64,000 bases of DNA from Salinibaculum sp. SYNS191 (GCF_037338445.1 NZ_CP147838.1:1984001-2048000), one strand, 5' to 3'; shown: positions 1 through 8,778, counted from the stretch's first letter. Notes: generated by a model not told the origin, from the sequence alone. Numbers and translations: made by a program.

Positions 1-278
1 GCCACCTGGAAGGCGTAGTAGTTCGTGACGCCGACCACGAGAACGGTCCCGGCGAGGTCACCGGGGTCGAGCTGTGGGACGACGCGCTGGACGACGCCGA
101 CGCCGTTGAGTTCGTCGCCGTCGCTGGCGGCCTGGATGTAGAGCGTTTTGCCGTCGCGAGCGCCGTTGATGACCGCGACAGGGAGCCCGACGGCGCTCCC
201 GTCACGGGTCTCGCCGACGTGGAGCCGACCGGTATCGACCTCGCCGGGCGCGGCACTCGCGGTGCCGAGACTCGTCAT
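1..278 (-). CDS. Succinylglutamate desuccinylase/aspartoacylase family protein (partial, C-terminus beyond window)
   Basis: Reading the minus strand from ATG at 278 gives 92 codons running off the left edge. The sequence has the look of the M14-like AstE/AspA zinc-hydrolase family: a start with GRLHVGETRDG, then AVINGARDGKTLYIQAA and the first zinc-ligand block, followed by a GVVQRV helix and GTVLVVGVTNYYAF. These enzymes cleave N-acyl bonds of acylated amino acids. The usual GxHGDE motif reads SDGDELNG, so the first histidine ligand is replaced by Asp. This may mark a haloarchaeal subfamily with altered metal use rather than a dead enzyme. The substrate cannot be judged from the N-terminal third. 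Confidence 0.75.
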   Translation of the reverse strand, partial: MTSLGTASAAPGEVDTGRLHVGETRDGSAVGLPVAVINGARDGKTLYIQAASDGDELNGVGVVQRVVPQLDPGDLAGTVLVVGVTNYYAFQV

Positions 279-347
279 ACCGGTGAGTGGACGGCCCCAC
301 ACTCTTTAGCAGTTCGATACCGGCCGGACGGGAAGACCGACGCGACT

Positions 348-638
348 ATGGGGCTCTCGGCCCTACACGACGGTGTGTCATCCACCGAGGAAACCGCGGG
401 CGGGCGGGCCGCACTGGTCGAAGCGCTGGAGGTCCGGAAGAACCTCAAACGCGGGGCGGCCGTCGGACTCGGCTTCACGGCGGTCATCTTCCTCGTGTTC
501 GTCGTCTTCCCGCCCGCGACCGTCGAGTCGCCGGTGTACTACGTCGCGCTGGCCTTCGTCCTCGCGCTGTCGACCGCCGGGCTGGCGGCGACGGTGCTCG
601 TGATGCGGCGCGCGTACCGGCTCTCGCAGGAACTCTAG
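348..638 (+). CDS. Small two-TM membrane protein, haloarchaeal conserved hypothetical
   Basis: A 96-aa protein starting at ATG 348. Earlier in-frame starts would run back into the divergent gene that begins at 278. The sequence has a soluble N-terminal helix with a basic end (RKNLKRG), then two hydrophobic stretches at about residues 36-55 and 63-85, and a short basic tail (MRRAYRLS). The topology suggests a small integral membrane protein with both ends inside. I recognise no catalytic motif and cannot assign a function. It overlaps the 3' end of the convergent PhoU/TrkA-C gene by 4 bp. Confidence 0.7.
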   Translation: MGLSALHDGVSSTEETAGGRAALVEALEVRKNLKRGAAVGLGFTAVIFLVFVVFPPATVESPVYYVALAFVLALSTAGLAATVLVMRRAYRLSQEL

Positions 639-1843
639 TCCGTCAGCGTCGCCAGTCGGTCCGCACCGGCCCGCGTCCCCTTCGCGATGATGACGTCACC
701 CGCCGAGAGCCGCGTCTCCGGCCCGGGGGAGATGTCCCACTCCGTCTGTCCGGCGCGGTCGCCCGCCTCGCCCGTCCGCCGGACGGCGATGACGCGCATC
801 CCGGTCTCCGTCTTGACTTCGCGCGCGCCCAGCGTCACGCCGTCGAGCGTGCTGTCGGCGTCGACCGCCAGGCGGACGATGACCTCGTCGCTCTCGTAGA
901 CGGCCTCGCGGACGACGGGATGGGTGTTGAGCCCGCGGAGGACGCCCTCGCTTATCTCCAGGGCGGCGTCGGAGATGACCTCGGTACTGCCGGCGAGCTG
1001 GACGAGCCCGCGCAGCGAGACCGGGTCGTCGACGCGGCTGGCGGCCTGGAGCGTCCACGCTTCGAAGCGCGACTGGAGCGCGTCGACTTCGGCTTCGAGT
1101 TCGAACACCTCCTCGGCGAGGTCCTCGGAGTCGAACAGAATCGCGCCGTAGGCCAGGTCGACCGCGAGTTCGCCCATGTCCTTCATCAGCACGATGGAGT
1201 CGACGGCGCGTTCGAGGTCCGTCGAGTCCGTCTCGGGCGGGGCCGGGGGCTCGTACTCGTCGCCGGTCGCGTCGGCGTAGACGCCGGCGATGCCCTCCTC
1301 GGGGCCGCGGAAGACGACGACGTCGCCAGCCTGCAGCATCGTACCGGCGGTGGGGTTGAGCAGCCAGCCGTCGGGGCGGCGGATAGCGAGCGCACGCACG
1401 CCCGTCTCGGTTTCGAGGTTGAGCCCGCCGAGTGTCATCCCGACGAGGTGGGAGTCGTCGGCGATCTCGGCGCGGACCAGCGTCTCCAGCGCCTCGGGGA
1501 GGGCGGCGCGCATCTCGTCGGGGAGGCCGATATCTTCGAGGACGACCTTGGCGATGTCGCCGGCGGCGTCGCTGATCTTCTCGGCGGCACCGACGATGCC
1601 GAGGACGGGCGCGAGCGACTCCGCGTCGTCAGGGCTGCGGGCGGCCATGAGGATGCTCATGCGGGCGCGCATCTGGAGGACGTCCATCTTCTCTTCGAGT
1701 GCGACGACCTCCTGGGCGACGTCGTCACTGCCGAGCAACACCGCCGAGTACGAGAGGTCGATGAGCAACTCGGCGGTGTCTTTCATCTCGGCCAGCATCT
1801 CCTTGACACTGACCGGTTCGTACGTCACCTCGTCGCCAGCCAT
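635..1843 (-). CDS. PhoU / TrkA-C (RCK_C) domain protein, two tandem repeats
   Basis: 402 aa from ATG 1843. The longer frame to 1975 adds a non-acidic leader and is less likely. The protein is a tandem duplication of a PhoU-like helical block (MKDTAELLIDLSYSAVLL and later MKDMGELAVDLAYGAILF, residues ~14-95 and ~190-275) followed each time by an RCK_C/TrkA-C beta domain (ADDSHLVGMTLGGLNLETETG...GDVVVFRG and DSTLDGVTLGAREVKTETGMRV...GDVIIAKG). TrkA-C domains bind ligands that gate potassium channels or regulate ion transport. No membrane segment is present, so this is probably a cytoplasmic regulatory subunit. Partner transporter not visible in the window. Confidence 0.85.
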   Translation of the reverse strand: MAGDEVTYEPVSVKEMLAEMKDTAELLIDLSYSAVLLGSDDVAQEVVALEEKMDVLQMRARMSILMAARSPDDAESLAPVLGIVGAAEKISDAAGDIAKVVLEDIGLPDEMRAALPEALETLVRAEIADDSHLVGMTLGGLNLETETGVRALAIRRPDGWLLNPTAGTMLQAGDVVVFRGPEEGIAGVYADATGDEYEPPAPPETDSTDLERAVDSIVLMKDMGELAVDLAYGAILFDSEDLAEEVFELEAEVDALQSRFEAWTLQAASRVDDPVSLRGLVQLAGSTEVISDAALEISEGVLRGLNTHPVVREAVYESDEVIVRLAVDADSTLDGVTLGAREVKTETGMRVIAVRRTGEAGDRAGQTEWDISPGPETRLSAGDVIIAKGTRAGADRLATLTD

Positions 1844-2059
1844 ACCACCTGCTCCGCCGTCCCGAGGCAAAAGCGTTGCCCGGACGGCCGGCGCACGCGA
1901 CCGTGCATCACGGATGGCACAGCATACCGCGGAATTAATTGTGATTGAGTCGCGCTTACAATTCAAGTTGAACATTTATCCAAAAAACGTGTCTGTGCGT
2001 GTCCAGGCCCGACGGTCGAAATGGTAATGTTTTTTCCTGCAGGTGGAAAACCGGAGTGT

Positions 2060-3211
2060 ATGTCCGACGAACTCAAGAAGGGATTGCGGGGCGTCCTCGT
2101 CGCCGAGTCGGAGATGAGTTTCATCGACGGCGACGCTGGCAAGCTCATCTACCGGGGCTACGACATCGAAGAGCTGGCCCGCGAAGCGACCTTCGAGGAG
2201 GTCCTGTACATGCTCTGGGAGGGGCAACTCCCTGACCAGGAGGAACTCGACGCCTTCAGCGACTCGATGGCGACCGAGCGCGGCGTCGAAGCCGAGACCC
2301 TGGAGACGCTCCGGATTCTCGCCGAGAGCGACGAGGAGGCGATGGCGGCGCTTCGGACGGGCGTCTCGACGCTGTCGGCCAGCGAGCCCGAACTCGACGC
2401 GGACCCCGAAGACCTCGGTGCCGCCCAGCGGATGGGCCGGCGCATCACCGCGAAGATTCCGACCATCCTCGCCAACTACGACCGCTTCCGCCGCGGCGAG
2501 GACGCCATCGAGCCCCGCGAAGACCTCTCTCACGCCGGCAACTTCCTCTACATGCTCACGGGTGAAGAGCCGAACCCGGTCGCCGAGGAGACCTTCGACA
2601 TGGCGCTGATTCTCCACGCCGACCACGGCTTCAACGCCTCGACGTTCACGACGCTGGTCATCGCCTCGACGCTCGCCGACATGTACTCCGCCATCACGGG
2701 CGGCATCGGCGCGCTGTCGGGCCCGCTGCACGGCGGCGCGAACCAGGACGTCATCGAGGCGCTGCTGGAACTCGACGACAGCGACATGGGCCCCCTGGAG
2801 TGGGTCAAGGCCAAGACCGAGGCCGGCGAGCGCCTGCCCGGGTGGGGCCACGGCGTCTACAACACGAAAGACCCGCGCGCGAAGATTCTCCAGCAGAAAC
2901 TCGAAGACCTCTCCGAGGAGGACGGCGAGACGAAGTGGCTGGACTACACCACCACCATCGAGGAGTTCCTGACCGAGGAGAAGGGCCTGCCGGAGAAGGG
3001 CATCGCCCCCAACGTCGACTTCTACTCCGGGTCTGTCTACTACAAGCTGGGCATCCCCGTCGACATGTACACGCCCATCTTCGCGATGTCCCGCGTCGGC
3101 GGCTGGGTCGGCCACATCCTGGAGTACACCGAAGATAACAAGCTGATTCGCCCCCGCGGTCGCTACATCGGGCCGAACGACCAGACGTTCACCCCCATCG
3201 ACGAGCGGTAA
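2060..3211 (+). CDS. citZ: Citrate synthase
   Basis: A 383-aa protein starting MSDELKKGLRGV at ATG 2060, the usual size for archaeal citrate synthase. It condenses acetyl-CoA with oxaloacetate to start the TCA cycle in the cytoplasm. Visible signatures are the N-terminal YRGYDIEELA block, the first active-site region HADHGFNAST, the GPLHGGANQDV loop with a catalytic His, and the GHGVYNTKDPRA region carrying the CoA/citrate-binding His and the catalytic Asp side. The C-terminus has SRVGGWVGHILEY and ends RPRGRYIGP, as in other family members. It stands as a single gene, convergent with the downstream arginine decarboxylase. Confidence 0.95.
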   Translation: MSDELKKGLRGVLVAESEMSFIDGDAGKLIYRGYDIEELAREATFEEVLYMLWEGQLPDQEELDAFSDSMATERGVEAETLETLRILAESDEEAMAALRTGVSTLSASEPELDADPEDLGAAQRMGRRITAKIPTILANYDRFRRGEDAIEPREDLSHAGNFLYMLTGEEPNPVAEETFDMALILHADHGFNASTFTTLVIASTLADMYSAITGGIGALSGPLHGGANQDVIEALLELDDSDMGPLEWVKAKTEAGERLPGWGHGVYNTKDPRAKILQQKLEDLSEEDGETKWLDYTTTIEEFLTEEKGLPEKGIAPNVDFYSGSVYYKLGIPVDMYTPIFAMSRVGGWVGHILEYTEDNKLIRPRGRYIGPNDQTFTPIDER

Positions 3212-3274
3212 CGCGACGGCGACGGCGATTCTCCTGCACGCAGTTTCTGCGGTTTCGAGCAGACAGTCACCGGC

Positions 3275-3742
3275 TCACAGCAGCGGTTCGCTCTCGCCGT
3301 AGGCCGCCACGACGACGGCCGTCGAGTAGCGGTCGGGTTTGGCGGCGGCGGTCGTGACTTCGGTGTGTACGTCCGCCCCCTCGATACCACGGATGTCACA
3401 GCCGGTCTGGATGCCCGAGCGGAGCAGTTCCGCGACGCTCTCGGGGTCGTGGTCGCCGACCTCGTAGAAGATGCCCGCGCCGTCGTCGTCGCGCGCCCAC
3501 GCCAGCCCCGCGGCGGCCCGCGTCCCCGGCGGACTGGTCTGGCGGGCGATTACGGCGTCCAGTACGTTCCCGGTCGGCCCCAGGTCCGGGGCGGTCCCGA
3601 CGACCTCGACGTCGGCACCGGCGGGAATCACCGAGGAGAGTTCCCGGAGGTTGTACTGGTGGAGCCCCGCCGCGGCGAGCGCGCGGTCGAACGAGCCCTT
3701 GGCGGTGTGGGCGGTGCCGGTGCCCAGGACGACGCGAATCAT
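3275..3742 (-). CDS. pdaD: Pyruvoyl-dependent arginine decarboxylase
   Basis: 155 aa from ATG 3742, matching the ~155-165 aa archaeal PvlArgDC family. It makes agmatine from arginine. The proenzyme self-cleaves between the two serines in NLRELSSVIP (around residues 36-37), and the second Ser becomes the pyruvoyl cofactor. Other family blocks seen are GTGTAHTAKGSFDRAL at the N-terminus, GLAWARDDDGAGIFYEVG in the middle and a C-terminal YSTAVVVAAYGE strand. In archaea agmatine is needed for agmatidine at the wobble position of tRNA-Ile2, and this is its likely role here. The gene is convergent with citZ. Confidence 0.92.
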   Translation of the reverse strand: MIRVVLGTGTAHTAKGSFDRALAAAGLHQYNLRELSSVIPAGADVEVVGTAPDLGPTGNVLDAVIARQTSPPGTRAAAGLAWARDDDGAGIFYEVGDHDPESVAELLRSGIQTGCDIRGIEGADVHTEVTTAAAKPDRYSTAVVVAAYGESEPLL

Positions 3743-3962
3743 CGGCCACCCCCGGCGGGCGCTGTGGGGAGCCACACGCCGCGGGCGCGCCGGCGCTGTC
3801 GCAACATGGCCGCGGCTTGTCGACGCCCGTACCTCTGTCTTTCGAGTCGGGCGACGGGGTGGCACCCGCTGACAGCCCCGAGCGGCCGCTGCAGTGCTGC
3901 TCCCGCGGCGGTCAAACGTGTTTGGTAGACTGCATACAGTACACCCGTCCATCCCCACACAC

Positions 3963-4196
3963 ATGTCAGAACACTCCCGCGGTGGAATCGACGAGTCGGG
4001 CGAACGGCTCCAGACGGCCACGGAAGCGCTCGACGGACCGATTGCGGACCTGTCCGAGCAGGTTGACGAACTCGCCGACCGGATGGGCGAGTTCGCCGAC
4101 GGCATGAAGGCCTTCGAGGAGACCCGGGAACGGCTGGCACAGGTCCACGAGGACGACCCGACCGGGCGGCGCGGGCCGCGCCCGGCAAGCGACTGA
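3963..4196 (+). CDS. Small acidic coiled-coil hypothetical protein
   Basis: 77 aa from ATG 3963. Nearly the whole protein is a predicted amphipathic helix with heptad-like spacing (IADLSEQVDELADRMGEFADGMKAF), followed by a charged Gly/Arg/Pro tail. There is no membrane segment or metal motif. It lies alone between pdaD and ilvA, with a T-containing spacer downstream. The composition fits a haloarchaeal conserved small protein, but I do not recognise a family; a role in oligomerisation is only a guess from the coiled coil. Confidence 0.6.
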   Translation: MSEHSRGGIDESGERLQTATEALDGPIADLSEQVDELADRMGEFADGMKAFEETRERLAQVHEDDPTGRRGPRPASD

Positions 4197-4421
4197 GCAT
4201 TTATAAGGGAAGACGCCCGTGCGCCGGCCGTCTGACAGGTGTCAAATATCGCTCTCGTCTGGTGGTTAGCGGTCCGCTCCGGAGGCCCGAGAGTTTAAGT
4301 ACCCGCACTCCATCGTTCCGCGTGCAGTCGCGACTGCGCGTCACACGCTCTCGGTAGTTTGAGTGCGACGTCCTCGGGTTCCGCCCGGGGGTATTTGGAC
4401 CAGCAACGGGTAGCCTGTGGC

Positions 4422-5633
4422 ATGCTCGAACTGGCGGACGTGCTGGCGGCACGGGACCGGGTCGCAGAGACGTCGCGACACACACCGCTCGACTACTCAC
4501 ATACCTTCTCCGCGATGACCGGCGCGGACGTCCACCTCAAACTGGAGACGTTCCAGCGCACCGGCGCGTTCAAGATTCGGGGCGCGACCAACCGCATCGC
4601 CACCCTCCCCGAGAGCGACCGTGAGGCCGGTGTCGTGACCGCGAGCGCCGGCAACCACGCACAGGGCGTCGCGCTGGCCGCCTCCCGGATGGGCGTCAGC
4701 GCGAAAGTCGTCATGCCCGAGAACGCGCCCATCTCGAAGGTCAAGGCGACCAGAAGCTACGGCGCAGAGGTCGTCCTCGCCGGTGCCGACTACGACGAGG
4801 CCGCAGAGCACGCCCACGAACTCGAACGCGAGGAGGGTCGGTACTACCTCCACGCCTTCGACGACGAGATGGTGATGGCCGGGCAGGGCACCATCGGCCT
4901 GGAGATTCTGGAGGACCTGCCCGGCGTCGAGACTGTCGTCGTCCCCATCGGCGGCGGCGGCCTCATCAGCGGCATCGCAACTGCCCTCAAGGGAAAGAAT
5001 CCGGACATCCGCGTCGTCGGCGTCCAGGCCGAGGGCGCATCGAGCGTCGCCGAGTCGCTCCGGAAGGGCGAGCGGGTGGTCCGGGACTCGGTCGACACCA
5101 TCGCCGACGGCATCGCCACGCGGACGGTCGGCGAGAAGACCTTCGAGATAATCAAGCAGCGCGTCGACGAGGTGGTGACGGTGGGCGACGACGAGATAGC
5201 GGTGGCGCTGACGACGCTGCTGGAGCGGGGCAAGACGCTCGTCGAGGGGGCGGGCGCGGTGCCGCTTGCAGCCCTGCTCTTCGAGAAGTTCGACTTCGAC
5301 GAGGACGAGACCATCGTCCCCGCGCTGTGTGGCGGCAACATCGACATGAACATGCTGACGACGGTCATCGTCCGCGGCCTCGTCGAGACCGGCCGGTATC
5401 TCCGTCTGCGGACGGTGCTGCACGACCGGCCCGGGGCGCTGGAGAGCCTGGTCGGTATCCTCTCGGACAACAGCGCGAACATCTACGCCATCCAGCACGA
5501 CCGGACCTCCCGCGACGTGGCGATGAACGACGCGGAGGTGGAACTCGACCTGGAGACCCGCGGACACGCTCACGTCGAGCAGGTGGTCACGGCGCTCGAA
5601 GACCACGGCTACGAGGTCGACGTCCTCGTCTGA
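4422..5633 (+). CDS. ilvA: Threonine ammonia-lyase (threonine dehydratase) with ACT domain
   Basis: 403 aa from ATG 4422. A PLP enzyme of fold type II that deaminates threonine to 2-oxobutyrate, the first step of isoleucine synthesis (or catabolic serine/threonine deamination). The PLP lysine is in GAFKIRGATN (residue ~52). SAGNHAQGVA is the substrate-contact loop and GGGGLISG the phosphate-binding glycine loop. From about residue 325 an ACT domain follows (LRLRTVLHDRPGALESLVGIL), as in short TdcB-like archaeal and Bacillus enzymes, so allosteric control by an amino acid is expected. The upstream in-frame extension is not protein-like. Confidence 0.92.
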   Translation: MLELADVLAARDRVAETSRHTPLDYSHTFSAMTGADVHLKLETFQRTGAFKIRGATNRIATLPESDREAGVVTASAGNHAQGVALAASRMGVSAKVVMPENAPISKVKATRSYGAEVVLAGADYDEAAEHAHELEREEGRYYLHAFDDEMVMAGQGTIGLEILEDLPGVETVVVPIGGGGLISGIATALKGKNPDIRVVGVQAEGASSVAESLRKGERVVRDSVDTIADGIATRTVGEKTFEIIKQRVDEVVTVGDDEIAVALTTLLERGKTLVEGAGAVPLAALLFEKFDFDEDETIVPALCGGNIDMNMLTTVIVRGLVETGRYLRLRTVLHDRPGALESLVGILSDNSANIYAIQHDRTSRDVAMNDAEVELDLETRGHAHVEQVVTALEDHGYEVDVLV

Positions 5634-5648
5634 GCGACCGCCGCGCCG

Positions 5649-6659
5649 TCAGTGTCCGTGCGTGGTGTCCCTATGGACGGTGTGGGCGTGTTCCCCGATG
5701 GTGACGCCGTCGAGGAAGGCGTCGGCGTCGGCGATACCCTGCTCGCGGAGGCGCTGGATGAACTCGGTGCTGCGGTCGAGTTTCGAGGGGTAGCCCAGTT
5801 GCTCGTCGAGGACGATGCGGCGGATTTCCGTGTGGCTGTACCGCTCGTCGGAGAGGTCGCCGCGGTCGACCCACCGGTTGACCGTCTCGATGAAGCGCAG
5901 TTCCTGGTTCAGCGAGATGTTGCCCGAGAGTTCGTTCCGGCGGTCGCTTATCTCCTCGACGGTCCGCGGTTCGTCCTCGCGGGTCTGGGGGTTAATCTGG
6001 ACGACCCAGAGCTCGTCGGGCTTGCGCGCGGGGTCGGTGTGCATCAGGTCGTAGACCGGCGGGTTCTGGGAGAACAGGCCGTCCCAGTGGTAGTGGCCGT
6101 CTATCTCGACGGCCTCGAACAGGGAGGGGACGGCGGCCGAGGCGAGGATGGCCGCCGGCGAGACGTTCTCCTCGGTGAAGGTCTCGAACTCGCCGGCGTT
6201 GACGTCGACGGTACCCACGACGAGACGGGGACAGTCCGACGTCACGAGGTCGGGGATGCGGTCGAAGTCGACGTGGCGTTCGAGCACGCGGACGAACTCC
6301 CGCTTGCCCATGTCCGAGAAGGGCAGGTGGTAGGGGCTGAGACTCGGCGTCGGCGCGGCGCTGTGCTGGAGACGGCTCCCCCAGACGACCCACTCGTTGA
6401 GCAGGCGCTCGTAGGGGTCGCTGGCGGCGATGTCCGCCCACAGCGAGCGGAGCGTCTCGACGGCTCCCTCGCCGCCACCGGTGAGGTAGCCGTACCAGCC
6501 AGCGAGCGCGGAGACGGCACCGCCGGAGGTGCCGCTCAGGCCGACGAGCCGGCAGTCGTCGGCCGCGTGGAGGTGTGGCAGCACTGTCTCCAGGACGCCG
6601 GCGGTGAAGGCAGTGTGACTGCCGCCGCCCTGGCAGGCGATTGCGACGTTGGTGGTCAT
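5649..6659 (-). CDS. phaZh1: Patatin-like phospholipase family protein, probable PHA depolymerase
   Basis: 336 aa. It carries the patatin oxyanion motif QGGGSHTAF (residue ~10) and the nucleophile elbow GTSGG (Ser45), with a catalytic-dyad Asp probably in HWDGLFSQNPPV. Its start codon directly abuts the stop of the upstream 3-hydroxybutyrate-dehydrogenase-like gene, so the two are co-transcribed. From published work on Haloferax mediterranei, a patatin-like protein (PhaZh1) paired with BdhA degrades native PHA granules. The same pairing here supports that role, and it is stronger evidence than the patatin fold alone. A generic lipid acyl hydrolase is the alternative. Confidence 0.8.
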   Translation of the reverse strand: MTTNVAIACQGGGSHTAFTAGVLETVLPHLHAADDCRLVGLSGTSGGAVSALAGWYGYLTGGGEGAVETLRSLWADIAASDPYERLLNEWVVWGSRLQHSAAPTPSLSPYHLPFSDMGKREFVRVLERHVDFDRIPDLVTSDCPRLVVGTVDVNAGEFETFTEENVSPAAILASAAVPSLFEAVEIDGHYHWDGLFSQNPPVYDLMHTDPARKPDELWVVQINPQTREDEPRTVEEISDRRNELSGNISLNQELRFIETVNRWVDRGDLSDERYSHTEIRRIVLDEQLGYPSKLDRSTEFIQRLREQGIADADAFLDGVTIGEHAHTVHRDTTHGH

Positions 6660-7514
6660 CTAGTAGGTGTAGAGATGTCCCCCGTCCCAGGTAAGGTCAC
6701 CGCCGTTGAGGTGGCGGCCGCGCTTCGAGAAGCCGAAGGTAAAGAGGTTGGCCACGTCGACCGGTTCCATCATCTCCTTGACGCGGGACTCACCGAGCAT
6801 GACGTCCTCGACGACCTCCTGCTCGCTGATGTCGCGTTCCTCGGCGGTGTCGGGAATCTGGTTCGTCACCAGCGGCGTCTTCACGTAGCCCGTCGAGACG
6901 CTGAACCCGCGGAGGTCACCGCCGCCCTCGGCCGCGATGCACTGGGTGAGCCCGCGCAGACCGAACTTCGCGGTGATGTAGGCCACCTTGTCCTTGGTGG
7001 CGATGTGGCCGTGGATGGAGGCCATGTTGCCGATGGCACCGACGCCGTCGTCCGTCTCGCGGATGTGCGGGATGGCGTGTTTCGCGACCAGGAAGGGGCC
7101 ACGCAGCATCACGTCGTGCATCAGGTCGAACTTCTCGGTGGGGAACTCCTCGATAGGCGAGATGTGCTGGAGGCCGGCGATGTTCGCGACGTAGCGGACG
7201 TCGCCCAGTTCCGCGGCCGCCGTCACCATCGCCGCTATCTCGTCTTCGTCGACGAGGTTCGCAGTCACCGTCTCGACGGTGCCGTCGGCGTCGCAGGCGG
7301 CCGCCCGGTCGACCGTCTCCGCCAGCCCCTCCTCGTCGACGTCGGTGGCGACGACCGTCAGGCCGTTGGACGCGAGGGCGACGGCCGTCGCCCGGCCGAT
7401 GCCGGAGGCCCCACCGGTGACGATGGCGACTGTCTCCGATGTGAAGTGCTCGTCGTCGACCGTCTGGATGTCGTCCGCGGTCACTTCCGGCGGTTCTGTG
7501 ACGTCGGGTGTCAT
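6660..7514 (-). CDS. bdhA: SDR-family oxidoreductase, probable (R)-3-hydroxybutyrate dehydrogenase
   Basis: 284 aa from ATG 7514; an in-frame ATG at 7526 would add four residues. It is a classical short-chain dehydrogenase with cofactor loop TGGASGIGRA (residues ~29-38), DVDEEGL after beta-2, NIAG in place of NNAG, the catalytic Ser in MASIHGH and YITAK carrying Tyr and Lys. C-terminal LNGGDLTWDGGHL resembles 3-hydroxybutyrate dehydrogenases. It would oxidise 3-hydroxybutyrate released by the adjoining PHA depolymerase to acetoacetate. The assignment to 3-hydroxybutyrate rests largely on the gene pairing; the SDR fold is certain. Confidence 0.82.
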   Translation of the reverse strand: MTPDVTEPPEVTADDIQTVDDEHFTSETVAIVTGGASGIGRATAVALASNGLTVVATDVDEEGLAETVDRAAACDADGTVETVTANLVDEDEIAAMVTAAAELGDVRYVANIAGLQHISPIEEFPTEKFDLMHDVMLRGPFLVAKHAIPHIRETDDGVGAIGNMASIHGHIATKDKVAYITAKFGLRGLTQCIAAEGGGDLRGFSVSTGYVKTPLVTNQIPDTAEERDISEQEVVEDVMLGESRVKEMMEPVDVANLFTFGFSKRGRHLNGGDLTWDGGHLYTY

Positions 7515-7632
7515 GGCGTGGGACATCCATACTCCGGTCAGCCGTAAAAAGGTGGACTGCCACGCATGAACCCTCCCGGCGGACCGCGCCGCCGGCCAAA
7601 CCTTGATAGCGGCGGCGGCCGACCCGTCGCAC

Positions 7633-8055
7633 ATGAGCGAGGACTGCATCTTCTGCCAGATTGTCGCCGGCGACATCCCGAGCCACACGGTCGCGGAGAC
7701 GGACACCGCCTACGCCTTCCTCGACGTGAACCCCTTCGCACGCGGGCACACGCTGGTCATCCCGAAGGCACACCACGAGCGCGTGGGCGACATGCCCGCC
7801 GACCTCGCCGGCGACGTGTTCGAGCTGGTCAACGAGCTGACCCCAGCCGTCGAATCGGCCGTCGACGCCCCCGCCAGCACCGTCGCGTTCAACAACGGCG
7901 AGGCCGCTGGCCAGGAGGTGCCGCACGTCCACTGCCACATCGTGCCGCGCTTCCCCGAGGACGGCGGCCGCCCGATTCACGCGCTCTTTGCCGGCGCCGA
8001 CCTCGACGACGACGAGATGGCCGAGGCCGCCGAAGCCATCCGCGAGGCCCGGTGA
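7633..8055 (+). CDS. HIT family nucleotide hydrolase/transferase
   Basis: 140 aa from ATG 7633. It begins with the CxxC-type SEDCIFCQIVAGDIP, followed by FLDVNPFARGHTLVIPKAHH and the histidine triad HVHCHIVPRF near residue 100. Members hydrolyse adenosine 5'-phosphoramidate or dinucleoside polyphosphates through a nucleotidyl-His intermediate. The layout is HinT/Fhit-like, and the length is normal for prokaryotic HIT proteins. It stands divergent from bdhA, with an AT-poor 118-bp spacer, and is followed by a convergent methyltransferase. The physiological substrate cannot be told. Confidence 0.9.
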   Translation: MSEDCIFCQIVAGDIPSHTVAETDTAYAFLDVNPFARGHTLVIPKAHHERVGDMPADLAGDVFELVNELTPAVESAVDAPASTVAFNNGEAAGQEVPHVHCHIVPRFPEDGGRPIHALFAGADLDDDEMAEAAEAIREAR

Positions 8056-8064
8056 CGACGTCCG

Positions 8065-8778
8065 TTACTCGGGGAGTCTGAAGACGAGGCTGTACATCGT
8101 CCCCACGTCGACGCCGTCGCCCGTCCGCTCGCGGACCTGCTGGAGGCGGGCGCGCAGGGCGTCGCGGAGGTCGGCGGGTAGCTCTGCCGTCCGGTCGGCA
8201 ATCAGGTCGGCGTGAGCGTCCAGCAGGTCCGGCGTCCAGGGCACCGGGTCCAGCAGCGTGCGCGTCCACTGGTGGTCCCAGCCGGCCGCCGTGACGAGCG
8301 AGCGGAGGTGCTCGCGAGGGTAGAACGTGTACGCCGGCCGCGCGTCGGTCAGTTCCGCTGTCGCGTTGGCGAGGCCGAAAAGGTCCCGAACCGGTCCCTC
8401 GATGGGGTCGTAGTCGTCGACGACCAGCCACCCGCCGGGCGCGGTCACGCGGGTCAGTTCCGACAGGATGGGGGTCACGTCGGCCGGCGCGACGACGTTG
8501 AACAGCGCGTGGGCCGTGACCACGTCGACGCCGTCGTCGGGGAGCGGTACCGACCGGAGGTCCCCGCGCAGTGTCGCGGCGGCCGGGTCCGCGCGGAACC
8601 GGTCGCGAACGGTGGCGGCGTGGTCGGCGTCGTGGGTCACCGCGTACACCCGGCCGGCGTCGCGTGCGAGGAGGGCGGCCGTGGCGTTCCCCGCGCCGGC
8701 ACCGGCTTCGAGACACGGGCGGCCGGCGACCGGGACGTCCGCCAGGGCGGTTGCGACCGTCTCGGGCACGTCGCTCAT
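8065..8778 (-). CDS. Class I SAM-dependent methyltransferase
   Basis: 237 aa from ATG 8778. The Rossmann methyltransferase motifs are clear: motif I LEAGAGAGNAT (residues ~23-33), an acidic residue after beta-2 (AVTHD), motif II/post II LRGDLRSVPLPDDGVDVV and GGWLVVDDYDP for beta-5. The C-terminal half is helical and probably holds the substrate site. The substrate is unknown. A second, decayed copy of its N-terminal part lies at 10269-10621, so the gene was duplicated locally. The start chosen coincides with the start of that paralogue. Confidence 0.82.
   Translation of the reverse strand: MSDVPETVATALADVPVAGRPCLEAGAGAGNATAALLARDAGRVYAVTHDADHAATVRDRFRADPAAATLRGDLRSVPLPDDGVDVVTAHALFNVVAPADVTPILSELTRVTAPGGWLVVDDYDPIEGPVRDLFGLANATAELTDARPAYTFYPREHLRSLVTAAGWDHQWTRTLLDPVPWTPDLLDAHADLIADRTAELPADLRDALRARLQQVRERTGDGVDVGTMYSLVFRLPE

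Noticed and set aside
287..1948. 553-codon plus-strand frame opposite the PhoU/TrkA-C gene
   Set aside because: Antisense shadow of a GC-rich acidic gene; Arg/Gly/Val-rich composition and no domain.
1976..3115. 379-codon minus-strand frame opposite citrate synthase
   Set aside because: Shadow of a certain gene; no motif.
4201..4421. Possible tRNA or leader RNA upstream of ilvA
   Set aside because: No cloverleaf with a TTCNANNC arm could be drawn; treated as ordinary promoter region.
5652..7547. 631-codon plus-strand frame opposite phaZh1 and bdhA
   Set aside because: Spans two well-identified minus-strand genes and shows antisense composition only.
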